NCBI RefSeq assembly: GCF_017583045.1
Contig: NZ_JAGFBF010000005.1
Location: 434,001 to 498,000, forward strand
Source: Leucobacter tardus
Lineage (GTDB): Bacteria; Actinomycetota; Actinomycetes; Actinomycetales; Microbacteriaceae
Length of the DNA stretch: 64,000 bases
Direction: 5' to 3'
This document shows, piece after piece, positions 11,444-21,075 of this stretch. The number at the start of each line of letters is the position of its first letter. The first letter of the stretch is position 1. The position numbers and the translations under genes were made by a program. Under the pieces are notes generated by a model. That model saw only the letters and a program-made list of their open reading frames with translations. It made no database searches and had not been told where the DNA came from.

Positions 11444-12877
11444 ATGCTGCCCGTCGCCGCCGATCCCGTGGTTCACGAAGCCGCTCGCCTGCGTCGCGAG
11501 CTCCGCCTCACGCGACGCGCCCGTCGCGCCGCCGTGCACATTCCCGGTACGGAGGTGACGGAGGCGCTCCGGACTGCGGAAGCGCGCCTCGAGACGCAAC
11601 TCGCCGATGTGCTCGAGGATCCCGCGCACGCCCGGGCGATCGCGCGTGCGCTCGATGCCAGGGCCGGTGCCCTGCGGGTTGCGGTCGCCGCGCGTCGTGC
11701 GGAGGACGCGCGAGCCGAAGCCGGGGTCGCGGCGGCCGCGCTGACGGCCGCAGCGGCGGCGCGCGGCGGATCGATCACAACGGCCGAGCGCGATCGGGTC
11801 GCCGAGCTGCTCGCAGAATCGCACGGCAACGGCCCCGCCGACGACTGGGAGGCCGAGATCGTCTCCTCGCAGGTGAGGGACGAGGTCCTCGAAGCGCTGA
11901 CGACGCTCCGTCTCCGCGACGCCGCCGCGCAACTGCGCACCGGCGTGCTCCTCACCGCGCAGATGCGGGAGATCATCGCCGAAGCGCTGCCGGCGACCCG
12001 ACGCGGGGACCCGGTGCTGCTGCTGGGCGAGACCGGGGGCGCGAAGACGGCGCTGGCCGAGTCGCTCGCGCACCGCGCCACCGGCACAGCCCCCGAGTTC
12101 ATCTCCGGATACGGCGACATCACCGGCGCACAGGTCATCGGGGCCCATGAACTGCGATCCGAGGCCGGAGCCACTGTCAGCGCGTTCGTCGACGGACCGC
12201 TGCTGCGCGCGATGACCGATGGCCGGGCCCTGATCCTCGACGAGATCAACGCCATGCCCGCCGAGTTCTTGAAGCGACTGAACCGGATCCTGCAGCTTCG
12301 GCCGGGCGACCGGTACGCCGTGCAGGAGAACGCCGGCCGGGTCGTCACGATCGCACCGGGGTTCGCGATCCTCGCGACCGCGAACGAGCAGACCCCGCAC
12401 CGGTATCGCGGACTCGACCGCCTGAGCGCCGAGCTCATCAACCGATTCGGGGCGAACGCCTACCGCGTGCACTACCCCGACACCGGCAACGACTACACCG
12501 ACTTCCCCGCCGAGAACGTGCTCCTCGCGACGGCGTCCGTCGTCGACCGGCACGGGGAGTTGCCGACCGGACTCACCCACGCCGAGCTGGCGCGCGTCTG
12601 CCGCGCGGCGTTCATCAGCCAACAGGTCTTCGCCGGAACGCACGGCACCGGATTCGACTCCTACGTCAGCACCGAACGCGATATCGACGGGCGCCCGGGG
12701 CTCGAGGAATCCGTGCTCGCGCCGCGCACCCTCGTGGCGATCCTGCAGAAAGTCGCGGGCAGCGGCGGCGGGGTCACCCTCGACCAGGCGCTGCGTCGTT
12801 TCGTCGCAGGCATCATGCACCAGGAGGATCGCCGCGTGCTCACGCTCGTGATCCAGGGTCAGGGCTTCGACCTCTGA
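11444..12877 (+). CDS. MoxR-type AAA+ ATPase with helical N-terminal extension
   Basis: A 477-residue protein. Residues 1-160 are Ala/Arg-rich and helical, probably coiled coil. The AAA+ module follows: P-loop GETGGAKT at residues 195-202, Walker B ALILDE ending at Asp266-Glu267, sensor 1 Asn in ILATANE (about 314), and an arginine finger in LSAELINRF (about 334). The P-loop has Ala where nearly all P-loops have Gly just before the Lys. Proteins of this family act as chaperones that remodel or activate VWA-partnered clients; the VWA partner is divergent at 9504-11375. The gene converges on aroB. Substrate unknown. Confidence 0.9.
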   Translation: MLPVAADPVVHEAARLRRELRLTRRARRAAVHIPGTEVTEALRTAEARLETQLADVLEDPAHARAIARALDARAGALRVAVAARRAEDARAEAGVAAAALTAAAAARGGSITTAERDRVAELLAESHGNGPADDWEAEIVSSQVRDEVLEALTTLRLRDAAAQLRTGVLLTAQMREIIAEALPATRRGDPVLLLGETGGAKTALAESLAHRATGTAPEFISGYGDITGAQVIGAHELRSEAGATVSAFVDGPLLRAMTDGRALILDEINAMPAEFLKRLNRILQLRPGDRYAVQENAGRVVTIAPGFAILATANEQTPHRYRGLDRLSAELINRFGANAYRVHYPDTGNDYTDFPAENVLLATASVVDRHGELPTGLTHAELARVCRAAFISQQVFAGTHGTGFDSYVSTERDIDGRPGLEESVLAPRTLVAILQKVAGSGGGVTLDQALRRFVAGIMHQEDRRVLTLVIQGQGFDL

Positions 12878-12928
12878 ACCGGCGCTGCGGTGCCGCGTCT
12901 CCGGGTCGCCCCGGTCAGACGTTCGCGA

Positions 12929-14011
12929 TCAGTTCGCGATCTCCTGATACGCGAACTGCAGCACCGACTGATCGACGCCGGCCAGCACACGCGGCTTCGC
13001 GATGTCGTCGAGCACGATGAAGCGCAGCATGCCCGCACGCGCCTTCTTGTCGCGCTGCATGGTGGCGAGCAGACCGGGCCAGCGGCCGGCGGGATACGAC
13101 TGCGGAAGCCCGAGCAGCGTCAGCACGCGTCGGTGACGCTCGACCGCCTCGTCGGAGAGCGATCCGGCCATGCGGCCCAGCTCGGCGGCGAACATCATGC
13201 CGATGGCGACAGCGACGCCGTGCCGCCACTGATAGCGTTCGGCGTGCTCGATCGCGTGACCGAGCGTGTGCCCGTAGTTGAGCATCTCGCGCGCGCCGCC
13301 CTCGAGGAAGTCCTCCGAGACCACGGAGGCCTTCACCGCGATCGCGCGCTCGATGACCTCACGGAACTCGGAGGTCGACGGGTCGCTGACGCGGTCCACA
13401 TCGGCCTCGATCAGGTCGAGGATCGCCGGATCCGCGATGAACCCGGCTTTCGCGACCTCGGCGAAGCCGGCCAGGACCTCGTTCTTCGGCAGGGTCTCCA
13501 GGAGATCGAGGTCGCAGATCACCGCACGAGGCGCGAAGAAGGCTCCGACGAGGTTCTTCCCCTCGGCCGTGTTGATCCCGGTCTTGCCCCCGACGGCCGC
13601 ATCCACCATGCCGAGCACCGTCGTCGGGATCTGGACGACCTGCACGCCGCGCAACCACGTCGCCGCCACGAACCCGGCGAGGTCGGTGACCGCGCCACCA
13701 CCCAATCCGATCACGGCGTCGCTCCGCGTGAAATCGGCCTGCCCCAGGATCTGCCAGCAGAACGCCGCGACCTCCACCCGCTTCGCCGACTCGGCGTCGG
13801 GCACCTCGGCGAGCAGCACCTGGTCGTACCGATCCTGCAGCGACGCGCGCAACTCCTCGGCCATCCTTCCGACGGTCGGGGTGTGCACGATGAGCACCTT
13901 CGCGACGCGCTCATCGAGAGCGTCCGCGACGGTTCCGATGATCCCCCTGCCGACGGTGATCTCATACGCAGCGGATCCCGTCACCGGGATGCGAGTGGGG
14001 GCGTCAGTCAT
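12929..14011 (-). CDS. aroB: 3-dehydroquinate synthase
   Basis: Second enzyme of the shikimate pathway: NAD- and divalent-metal-dependent conversion of DAHP to 3-dehydroquinate. The 360 residues include the NAD-binding glycine motif GLGGGAVTDLAGFVAATWLRG near residue 100, VDAAVGGKTGINT, and metal-ligand His in LNYGHTLGHAIEH near residue 265. ATG at 14011 overlaps the aroK stop by 8 bases. It is the last gene of the alaS-aro unit and converges on the MoxR gene, 51 bases apart. Confidence 0.96.
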   Translation of the reverse strand: MTDAPTRIPVTGSAAYEITVGRGIIGTVADALDERVAKVLIVHTPTVGRMAEELRASLQDRYDQVLLAEVPDAESAKRVEVAAFCWQILGQADFTRSDAVIGLGGGAVTDLAGFVAATWLRGVQVVQIPTTVLGMVDAAVGGKTGINTAEGKNLVGAFFAPRAVICDLDLLETLPKNEVLAGFAEVAKAGFIADPAILDLIEADVDRVSDPSTSEFREVIERAIAVKASVVSEDFLEGGAREMLNYGHTLGHAIEHAERYQWRHGVAVAIGMMFAAELGRMAGSLSDEAVERHRRVLTLLGLPQSYPAGRWPGLLATMQRDKKARAGMLRFIVLDDIAKPRVLAGVDQSVLQFAYQEIAN

Positions 14012-14744
14012 CGGATCGTGACTCCTTTACGGGTTCGGAACTCGGAGTGTGCGGGCGCGCGCGGTTCCGCTCGCGCCATGCCTTGCGGCCCTGCGCCGCC
14101 ACCCACCGAGATGTGCGTTCGGTGAGCTGGTCCTTCGTCGCACGGTCGGTGCGGAACGTGACATCGGCCACGGCGTCGTAGAGCGGGCGGCGCTCGCGCA
14201 GAATGCGTCCCCAGGCGGAGGGGTCATCGCGCAGCAGCGGACGCTTCGCCAGATTCGCGGTGCGCAGCACCGCCTCCTGCGTCGTCATGAGCAGCACGAC
14301 GGGGTGCTCGGCGAGCAGCGCACGCGTGCCCTCGTGGATCACGGCGCCGCCGCCGAGCGCGACGATACGCGCACCCGTCTCGGCGAGTTCGTGCGCGATG
14401 ACCTCGGCCTCGCGCCGCCGGAACTCGTCCTCCCCGTGCGTGACGAAGAACTCCGCGATCGGACCGTACTTCCGCACGAACTGGGCATCGGTGTCGACGA
14501 AGGGGATGCCGAGTTCACGTGCGACCCGCTTGCCGAGACTCGTCTTCCCCGCGGCCATCGGGCCCACGAAGACGATGGCGCGCTCGGGCAGGCGCTGACC
14601 GCCCCGTCTGCGACGCGCCGGTCTGACGCCGCCCGCGGACCGGGCGCGCTCACGCCGCGCCGCCGGAGCGAAGCTCGGCGGCGTCGGTACGGGTCGCGTC
14701 TCGGGTGGGCCGACCGGGCGGCCGGCGCGGCGTGGCTCGTTCAC
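14004..14744 (-). CDS. aroK: Shikimate kinase with basic N-terminal extension
   Basis: Phosphorylates shikimate. The kinase core begins near residue 56 ([20 protein letters not shown], the P-loop), with DTDAQF for shikimate binding, [15 protein letters not shown] and the lid RPLL. The core is of usual size, but it is preceded by about 55 residues rich in Pro and Arg and followed by a basic tail, giving 246 residues against the usual 170-190. The start at ATG 14744 is supported by the 4-base overlap with the aroC stop. A shorter form from an internal GTG cannot be excluded. Confidence 0.93.
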   Translation of the reverse strand: MNEPRRAGRPVGPPETRPVPTPPSFAPAARRERARSAGGVRPARRRRGGQRLPERAIVFVGPMAAGKTSLGKRVARELGIPFVDTDAQFVRKYGPIAEFFVTHGEDEFRRREAEVIAHELAETGARIVALGGGAVIHEGTRALLAEHPVVLLMTTQEAVLRTANLAKRPLLRDDPSAWGRILRERRPLYDAVADVTFRTDRATKDQLTERTSRWVAAQGRKAWRERNRARPHTPSSEPVKESRSDD

Positions 14745-15937
14745 GAGTCGATCGGCGCCCGCAGCCGTTCGGGGATGTTCGCGACGTACGCCTCGAGGTT
14801 GCGCCGCGTCTCCGACACGCTGTCCCCACCGAACTTCTCCGCGACGGCATCCGCGATGACGAGCGCGACCATCGCTTCGGCGACCACTCCGGATGCCGGT
14901 ACCGCGGATACATCGCTGCGCTGGTGGTGCGCCTTCGCGTCCTCACCCGTCGCGACATCGACGGTGGGCAGCGCCCGGGGCACCGTGGCGATGGGCTTCA
15001 TCCCGGCGCGCACGCGCACGACCTGGCCAGTCGTCATGCCGCCCTCGATGCCCCCGGCACGGCCGGTGTCTCGGGTGATGCCGTCCGCACCGGCGTGCAG
15101 CGCATCGTGGGCTTCGGAGCCGCGGCGGCGCGTGGTCTCGAAGCCGTCACCGACCTCGACCCCCTTGATCGCCTGGATCCCCATGAGGGCTCCGGCGAGC
15201 CGGGAGTCGAGACGGCGGTCCCAGTGGACATAGGATCCGAGCCCCGGGGGAAGTCCATAGGCCAGCACCTCGACGACGCCGCCGATGGTGTCGCCCGACT
15301 TCTTCGTGTCATCGACCTCGGCGACCATGCGCGCGCTCGTCTCGGGATCCGCACAGCGCAACGGGTCGGCGTCGAGCGTCGCGACATTCTCGGGCCTCGG
15401 CAGCGGCGTCCCGTCGGGAACTGCGACTCCGCCGATCGACACGGTGTGACTGACGAGACGGATGCCGAGCTCGGCGAGGAACGCGCGGGCGACCGCGCCG
15501 AGCGCGACCCGTGCGGCGGTCTCGCGCGCGCTCGCCCGCTCGAGCACTGGACGCGACTCGTCGAACCCGTACTTCTGCATGCCTGCGAGATCGGCGTGAC
15601 CCGGACGCGGGCGCGTCAGCGGTGCACCGCGACCCCGCGACCGTTCGGAGAGATCGGTGGGCTCGGCGCTCATGACCTCGGCCCACTTCGGCCACTCGGT
15701 GTTGCCGATGCGGATCGCGACGGGCCCGCCGATGCTGACGCCCTGCACCACGCCGCCCGAGAGATGCAGCTCGTCCTGCTCGAACTTCATGCGCGAACCG
15801 CGTCCATATCCGAGCTTGCGTCGGGCGAGATCCTCGCGGATCCCGTCGAGGGTCACGGGCACGCCCGCGGGCAGCCCCTCGAGCACAGCAATGAGTTCGG
15901 GGCCGTGGGATTCCCCGGCGGTGAGCCAACGCAGCAT
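14741..15937 (-). CDS. aroC: Chorismate synthase
   Basis: Last shikimate-pathway step, making chorismate with reduced FMN. 398 residues: N-terminal [20 protein letters not shown] with the conserved His of GESHG, then [20 protein letters not shown]-type motif in [12 protein letters not shown], and the C-terminal [11 protein letters not shown] region. I chose ATG 15937, which has AGGA eight bases upstream, over an in-frame ATG three codons earlier. It follows aroE after 10 bases and overlaps aroK by 4. Confidence 0.96.
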   Translation of the reverse strand: MLRWLTAGESHGPELIAVLEGLPAGVPVTLDGIREDLARRKLGYGRGSRMKFEQDELHLSGGVVQGVSIGGPVAIRIGNTEWPKWAEVMSAEPTDLSERSRGRGAPLTRPRPGHADLAGMQKYGFDESRPVLERASARETAARVALGAVARAFLAELGIRLVSHTVSIGGVAVPDGTPLPRPENVATLDADPLRCADPETSARMVAEVDDTKKSGDTIGGVVEVLAYGLPPGLGSYVHWDRRLDSRLAGALMGIQAIKGVEVGDGFETTRRRGSEAHDALHAGADGITRDTGRAGGIEGGMTTGQVVRVRAGMKPIATVPRALPTVDVATGEDAKAHHQRSDVSAVPASGVVAEAMVALVIADAVAEKFGGDSVSETRRNLEAYVANIPERLRAPIDS

Positions 15938-15947
15938 AGGCACCATC

Positions 15948-16793
15948 CTATGACACGGCGGCGGCCACCATCTCCGCGCGGACGCGCTCCTCGACCGGGA
16001 GCGGCGCTGCCGGGTCGCCCGTGGTGAAGATGCGCACCTGCACGATCGCCTGCTCGACGAGCATGTCGAGACCGGCGTGCGCACTGCCGCCCGCGGCCGT
16101 CCAGCGCCGCGCGAGCGGCGACGGCCACGGATCGTACGCCACATCGTAGAGCGGTACGTCGAACGCGTGCGACGGGAGTTCGAGCGCGGTGCCGGCAGGG
16201 CCTGGCAGCGTCGAGACGATGAGCGTGGCATCGCGTATCGCCGCTGCAGCCGCGTCACTGTCGAGCGCCTGACCGATGACGTCGAACCGCCGCGCGAGCT
16301 CCGCAGCGGCCTCCGCTCGCCGGCCGAGCACGGTCACCGCCTCGGCCGCGAGACGACGTGCCGCCAGAACGGCGGAGACCGCCGTCGATCCGGAGCCGAG
16401 CACGACCGTCCGGGTCGCGTCGAGGCCCGCCCGGTCGATCGCGCGCGCCAGGCCGACGACATCCGTGTTGAAGCCGGACCAGTGCGGTACCTCGCCCGCA
16501 GTCCCGACGCGCAGCAGCGTGTTCACGACACCGCTCTCCATCGCCACGGCGTCGAGCGAGGCCGCGATGCGATGCGCCTCGGCTTTGAGCGGCATGGTCA
16601 GCGAGAACCCGATCCAGCGCTCGTCGCGCCCATCGAGGAACGAGCGCAAGCCGGATTCGCCGACCCGGATCGCGCGATAGTCCCACGGCAGCTGCAGTGC
16701 GCGATACGCCGCGGCGTGGATCACCGGCGACCGCGAATGCGCGATCGGCGAACCGAGGACCGCCACGCGGCGCGCGCCGGAGGGAACGCCCAT
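15948..16793 (-). CDS. aroE: Shikimate dehydrogenase
   Basis: NADPH-dependent reduction of 3-dehydroshikimate. 281 residues: substrate-binding [16 protein letters not shown] near residue 16, catalytic Lys in [20 protein letters not shown], and a Rossmann glycine motif [12 protein letters not shown] near residue 125. The ATG at 16793 shares one base with the mltG stop (TGATG). The usual VT.P.K loop reads LTMPLK here, a mild variant. Next gene is aroC. Confidence 0.94.
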   Translation of the reverse strand: MGVPSGARRVAVLGSPIAHSRSPVIHAAAYRALQLPWDYRAIRVGESGLRSFLDGRDERWIGFSLTMPLKAEAHRIAASLDAVAMESGVVNTLLRVGTAGEVPHWSGFNTDVVGLARAIDRAGLDATRTVVLGSGSTAVSAVLAARRLAAEAVTVLGRRAEAAAELARRFDVIGQALDSDAAAAAIRDATLIVSTLPGPAGTALELPSHAFDVPLYDVAYDPWPSPLARRWTAAGGSAHAGLDMLVEQAIVQVRIFTTGDPAAPLPVEERVRAEMVAAAVS

Positions 16794-17887
16794 CAGCACC
16801 CGCTGTCTGGGGTGGTGTCGCACCATTCGCGGTACTCGGCGACCGCCTGCTCGTGCTCCGCGGCGGTGACCGAGAAGGTCGATGCGCCCGTGCCGCCCGG
16901 GGACACCACGAAGTACATCCAGTCGCCCTTCGTGGGCTGCAGCGCCGCCTCGATGGCCGCCCGACCGGGGTTCGAGATCGGCCCCTCGGGCAGTCCCGTG
17001 TGCACGTAGGTGTTCCACGGGTTGTCGTCTTGCAGCGCCTCGTCGGTGGACCAGACACTGCCGTCGCTGTGCTCCCCCATCCCGTACTGGGCGGTGGAGT
17101 CCATCTGCAGACGCATGCCGTCATCGAGCCGGTTCGCGATGACGCGCGACACCTTGCCGAAGTCGTCGGCGATACCGCTCTCCTTCTGCACCATCGCGGC
17201 GATGTTCAGCACGCGCTCGCGGTCGTCGACCGCCACATCGAGGCTGTCGAGCACCGCCCGCTGCTCGTCGACGAGCCGCTGGATCGCCTCCGTCGGGGTC
17301 GTGTCGAGTTCGAACTCGTACGTAGCGGGGAACAACCATCCCTCGAGCGAGTCGACGCCGCTCGGCAACGAGAACGCCGCGGGATCCTCGGCTGCGGCCT
17401 GCAGGTCCTCGAGCGGCATGTCGATGGAGGTCGAGATGCGCTCGAGCGTCTGCTCGACCGTGAAGCCCTCCGGAATCGTCACCGTCAGGGGCACCCGGTT
17501 CTCAGGATCCTGCAGCGCGTCGAGTGCCGCGGCGGAGCTCATCTGCTCCCGGAGCTGATACGCGCCCGGCTGGAACTCGACCGTCGGCCGTTCCAGGAGC
17601 AGCGAGTAGAAGGCGTCCGAGGTTTTCACGACATCGTGGTCCTCGAGCGTCGCGGCAATGTCTTGACCGATCTCGCCCTCCTGGATGACGACGACCACTT
17701 CTCCGCTGCCTTCGCCCTCGTAGTCGTTGCTCGTCCACCCGAGCGCCAGTGAGACCTGCGACCCGTAGTGCGACCACAGGTACCCTCCGGCCGCAGCGAG
17801 GCCTCCGAGCAGCACGACGGCGACACCGAGCGAGATCAAGAGGCGATTGCGGGTCTGGCGACGGTCTCGCTGTGCACGTCGATTCAT
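16793..17887 (-). CDS. mltG: Endolytic murein transglycosylase MltG (YceG-like)
   Basis: Cleaves nascent glycan strands and is thought to terminate peptidoglycan polymerisation. 364 residues: short basic cytoplasmic N-terminus, one membrane anchor at about 16-38 (LLISLGVAVVLLGGLAAAGG), a LysM-like region, and the YceG catalytic domain with the proposed catalytic Glu236 in AMVQKESGIADDFG followed by VSRVIANRL. The C-terminus has two cysteines (EWCDTTPDSGC), possibly a disulfide outside the cell. Start overlaps ruvX stop by 4 bases. The mltG-aroE link is usual in actinobacteria. Confidence 0.95.
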   Translation of the reverse strand: MNRRAQRDRRQTRNRLLISLGVAVVLLGGLAAAGGYLWSHYGSQVSLALGWTSNDYEGEGSGEVVVVIQEGEIGQDIAATLEDHDVVKTSDAFYSLLLERPTVEFQPGAYQLREQMSSAAALDALQDPENRVPLTVTIPEGFTVEQTLERISTSIDMPLEDLQAAAEDPAAFSLPSGVDSLEGWLFPATYEFELDTTPTEAIQRLVDEQRAVLDSLDVAVDDRERVLNIAAMVQKESGIADDFGKVSRVIANRLDDGMRLQMDSTAQYGMGEHSDGSVWSTDEALQDDNPWNTYVHTGLPEGPISNPGRAAIEAALQPTKGDWMYFVVSPGGTGASTFSVTAAEHEQAVAEYREWCDTTPDSGC

Positions 17888-18378
17888 CGTTCGTCTCCCC
17901 TCTCGGGCGATCCGGCCGCAGCCAGGCGCCCCGGCGCGCTGCCGCGCGAGCGTTCGGTGTCAATGGCGTGCTGCAGGATCACCACGGCCGCAGCCTGATC
18001 GATCACGGCGCGACTCTGCCTCGTCTTGCGTCCGGCCTGGCGCAACTGCCCCTGAGCGGACACGGTCGAGAGGCGCTCGTCGACGAACCGAACGGGTACG
18101 CCCTGCTCTCGCAGCGCCGCAGCGATGCGGTCGCCGAACGCTTCGGCGTCGTCGGTCGACGGCGTGTGCTCGCCTCTGAGGTTGAGCGGCAGGCCGACGA
18201 CGACCTCGACGGCGCTGGTCTCCGCGACGATCTCGATGATCCGACCGATGTCGGTATCGCCGCTGAGGTCTCGGGTGATCGTCTCGACCGGCGTGGCGAG
18301 CATGGCGTGCGGATCGCTGCGCGCGATCCCCACACGCGCTTTGCCGACGTCCACGCCGAGCCGCGTTCCTGGGCGCAC
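17884..18378 (-). CDS. ruvX: Putative pre-16S rRNA nuclease / Holliday-junction resolvase-like RuvX (YqgF)
   Basis: RNase H-fold nuclease; YqgF is implicated in 16S rRNA 5-prime maturation and has been proposed as a junction resolvase. I place the start at GTG 18378, one base after the alaS stop with AGGGG as ribosome-binding site, giving 164 residues; the reading frame stays open further upstream but overlaps alaS and has no family similarity. The fold motifs are RLGVDVGKARVGIARSD at the N-terminus, VVVGLPLNLRGE, FVDERLSTVSA and DQAAAVVILQ with its Asp. Confidence 0.94.
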   Translation of the reverse strand: MRPGTRLGVDVGKARVGIARSDPHAMLATPVETITRDLSGDTDIGRIIEIVAETSAVEVVVGLPLNLRGEHTPSTDDAEAFGDRIAAALREQGVPVRFVDERLSTVSAQGQLRQAGRKTRQSRAVIDQAAAVVILQHAIDTERSRGSAPGRLAAAGSPERGDER

Positions 18379-18379
18379 G

Positions 18380-21034
18380 CTACCCCTGCAGGCTGCGCCG
18401 GATCTCGGCGAGTGCGGGGTCGATACGTGCGGGGTCGGTGCCGCCGCCCTGCGCGAGGTCCGGCTTCCCGCCGCCGCCGCCGCCGAGCACTCCGGCACCG
18501 AGTTTCGCGAGATCACCGGCCTTCACACCGGCGTCGCGCGCGGCCGCCGTCGTCGCGGTGATCACCACGGGCTTGCCGGCCGCATCTCCGGCGAGGGCGA
18601 CGACCCCCGCCTCGCTGCCGAACTGCTCGCGAAGCTTCAATGCAAGTCCGCGGATGTCATCGGCGGATCCGACGGATCCGAGCGACGCGATCACGGCCCG
18701 CACGTCACCGACGCGCTCCGCACCCGCCATGAGATCGGGGACGCGCTGCGCGAGCTGCTGCGCCTCGAACGCGGCGATCTTCTTCTCGGCCGCCTTCAGC
18801 TGAGCCGACAGATCCTGCACCTTCGAGACCACCTCGAGGCGCGGCACCTTCAGACCGCTCGTGAGCTGCTGCACGATGGCGCGCTCTGCCGCGAAGTTGC
18901 GGAACGCTTCGAGCCCGACCAGCGACTCGACACGGCGGTTGGTCGAGCCGACCGAGCTCTCGGACACCAGGTTGATCATGCCGATCTCGGCGGAGCTCGA
19001 CACGTGCGTTCCGCCGCACAGTTCGCGCGACCACGGGCCCCCGATGTCGACGACGCGGACACGGTCGCCGTACTTCTCGCCGAAGAGCGCCATGGCGCCG
19101 ATCGACTTCGCTTCGTCGAGATCCATCTCTCGGGTCACGACATCGTAGTCGGATCGGATCGCGAGGTTCGAGATCTCTTCGATCTCGCTCTTCGTCTCTG
19201 CGGACAGCGCGTCCGAGTGCGTGAAATCGAGCCGGAGGTACCCCGCCTTGTTGTAGGAGCCCGACTGGTGCGCGTTGGGGCCGAGCACATCGCGGAGCGC
19301 TGCGTGGACGACGTGCGTCCCCGAGTGCGCCTGCGTCGCTCCGCGTCGGTAGTCGGCGTCCACGCGGGTTTCGGCGCGAGCATCGAGACCGATGGTGCCG
19401 ACCGTCACCTTCACGGTGTGGACGATCAGTCCGGGTACGGGCTTCTGCACATCGAGAACCTCGGCCTCGAATCCGTCGCCGACGATGAGTCCCTGATCGG
19501 AGTCCTGGCCGCCCGATTCGGCGAAGAGCGAGGTCTCGGCGAGCACCAGCTCCGCGATCTCCCCCTCGCGCGCCTCACGAGCGGTCGCGCCGTCAACGAC
19601 GAGGCCGAGCACGCGACTCTCATGCCGCAGCTCCGAGTAGCCCGTGAACAGCGTCTCGCCAAGGCCGCGCAACTCCTTGTAGACGGACAGGTCGGCGCGC
19701 TGGCCCTTCTTCGCCTTCGCATCGGCCTTGGCGCGGTCGCGCTGCTCCTGCATGAGCGACGCGAACACGCCCTCGTCGACCGCCACTCCCGCTTCTTCCG
19801 CGATCTCGAGCGTCAACTCGATGGGGAATCCGTGGGTATCGTGCAAGAGGAATGCCGTGTCCCCGGCGAGATCGGTCCGATCCGCCTGCGCGCGACCGAC
19901 CGCGTCATCGAGGATCTCGATACCCGAGTGCAGTGTGCGCAGGAAGGTCCGCTCCTCCGCGTACGCCGCGCGCGAGATGAACGCGAAGTTCCGCTCCACA
20001 TCGGGATAGCCGTCACGCATGGCGTCGCGCGACACGGGGAAGAGTTCGGGGAACGTGGCCCCCTCGACACCCAGCAGCCGCATCGAGAGGATGACTCGAC
20101 GCAGCAGCCGGCGCAGGATGTATCCGCGACCCTCGTTGGAGGGCGTGACGCCGTCCGAGATGAGCATGAGTCCGGACCGCACGTGGTCGGCGACGACGCG
20201 CAGACGCACGTCATCGTCGTGGTTCGCACCATAGGTCTTGCCCGCGAGCTCGGCGGCCCGGTCGAGCACCGGACGCACCTGATCGATCTCGTACATGTTG
20301 TCGACGCCCTGCTTCAGGAACGCCACGCGCTCGAGACCCATGCCGGTGTCGATGTTCTGCTTCGGCAGCTCGCCGACGATGCGGAAGTCGACCTTCGACT
20401 GCACATCGGCGATCTCGTACTGCATGAAGACGAGGTTCCAGATCTCGACGTAGCGATCGTCATCGGTCGCCGGCCCTCCGTCGATCCCGTAGGCGGGGCC
20501 TCGGTCGAAGAAGATCTCGGAGCAGGGTCCCGCCGGCCCGGGCTGACCGGTCGACCAGTAGTTGGTGTCCTTGCCGAGCCCCTGGATGCGCTCGTCGGGC
20601 AGGCCGATCTCATCGCGCCAGATCCCGCGCGCCTCGTCGTCCTCCTCGTAGACCGTCACCCACAGATCCTCGGGATCGAACCCGAGCCCCCCGTCGGCCT
20701 CGGACGACGTGAGCAGGCCCCACGCGTAGCGGATGGCACCGGCTTTGAAGTAGTCGCCGAACGAGAAGTTGCCGCACATCTGGAAGAAGGTGCCGTGACG
20801 CGGTGTCTTGCCCACCTCTTCGATGTCGTTGGTGCGGATGCACTTCTGCACGCTCGTCGCGCGCGGGTACGGTGCGGGAACGAGACCCGAGAGATACGGC
20901 ACGAACGGCACCATGCCCGCCACCGTGAACATGAGACTCGGATCGTCGCTCACGAGTGAGGCCGACGGAACGACGGTGTGCCCGTTGCGTTCGAAGTAGT
21001 CGAGCCAGCGGCGACGAATGTCAGCGGTCTGCAT
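18380..21034 (-). CDS. alaS: Alanine--tRNA ligase
   Basis: Charges tRNA-Ala; class II synthetase. 884 residues, normal length. Order: catalytic core (MQTADIRRRWLDYFERNGHT; GMVPFVPYL; class II motif 2 region TPRHGTFFQMCGNFSFGDYFK), the tRNA-recognition region, the editing domain with HSGTHVVHAALR and ELCGGTHV that carry the zinc and catalytic residues, and a C-terminal DHHA1-like domain ending in glycine-rich GVLGGGGGGKPD. ATG at 21034. It follows a small membrane-protein gene after 41 bases and leads the ruvX-mltG-aro genes. Confidence 0.98.
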   Translation of the reverse strand: MQTADIRRRWLDYFERNGHTVVPSASLVSDDPSLMFTVAGMVPFVPYLSGLVPAPYPRATSVQKCIRTNDIEEVGKTPRHGTFFQMCGNFSFGDYFKAGAIRYAWGLLTSSEADGGLGFDPEDLWVTVYEEDDEARGIWRDEIGLPDERIQGLGKDTNYWSTGQPGPAGPCSEIFFDRGPAYGIDGGPATDDDRYVEIWNLVFMQYEIADVQSKVDFRIVGELPKQNIDTGMGLERVAFLKQGVDNMYEIDQVRPVLDRAAELAGKTYGANHDDDVRLRVVADHVRSGLMLISDGVTPSNEGRGYILRRLLRRVILSMRLLGVEGATFPELFPVSRDAMRDGYPDVERNFAFISRAAYAEERTFLRTLHSGIEILDDAVGRAQADRTDLAGDTAFLLHDTHGFPIELTLEIAEEAGVAVDEGVFASLMQEQRDRAKADAKAKKGQRADLSVYKELRGLGETLFTGYSELRHESRVLGLVVDGATAREAREGEIAELVLAETSLFAESGGQDSDQGLIVGDGFEAEVLDVQKPVPGLIVHTVKVTVGTIGLDARAETRVDADYRRGATQAHSGTHVVHAALRDVLGPNAHQSGSYNKAGYLRLDFTHSDALSAETKSEIEEISNLAIRSDYDVVTREMDLDEAKSIGAMALFGEKYGDRVRVVDIGGPWSRELCGGTHVSSSAEIGMINLVSESSVGSTNRRVESLVGLEAFRNFAAERAIVQQLTSGLKVPRLEVVSKVQDLSAQLKAAEKKIAAFEAQQLAQRVPDLMAGAERVGDVRAVIASLGSVGSADDIRGLALKLREQFGSEAGVVALAGDAAGKPVVITATTAAARDAGVKAGDLAKLGAGVLGGGGGGKPDLAQGGGTDPARIDPALAEIRRSLQG

Positions 21035-21075
21035 GAATGGTGTCCTTCGGGGAGAGGAGGTGCGGGAGGGAGGGG

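Noticed and set aside
18125-20959. 944-residue plus-strand open frame
   Set aside because: Lies entirely antisense to alaS and ruvX, both of which have clear family motifs.
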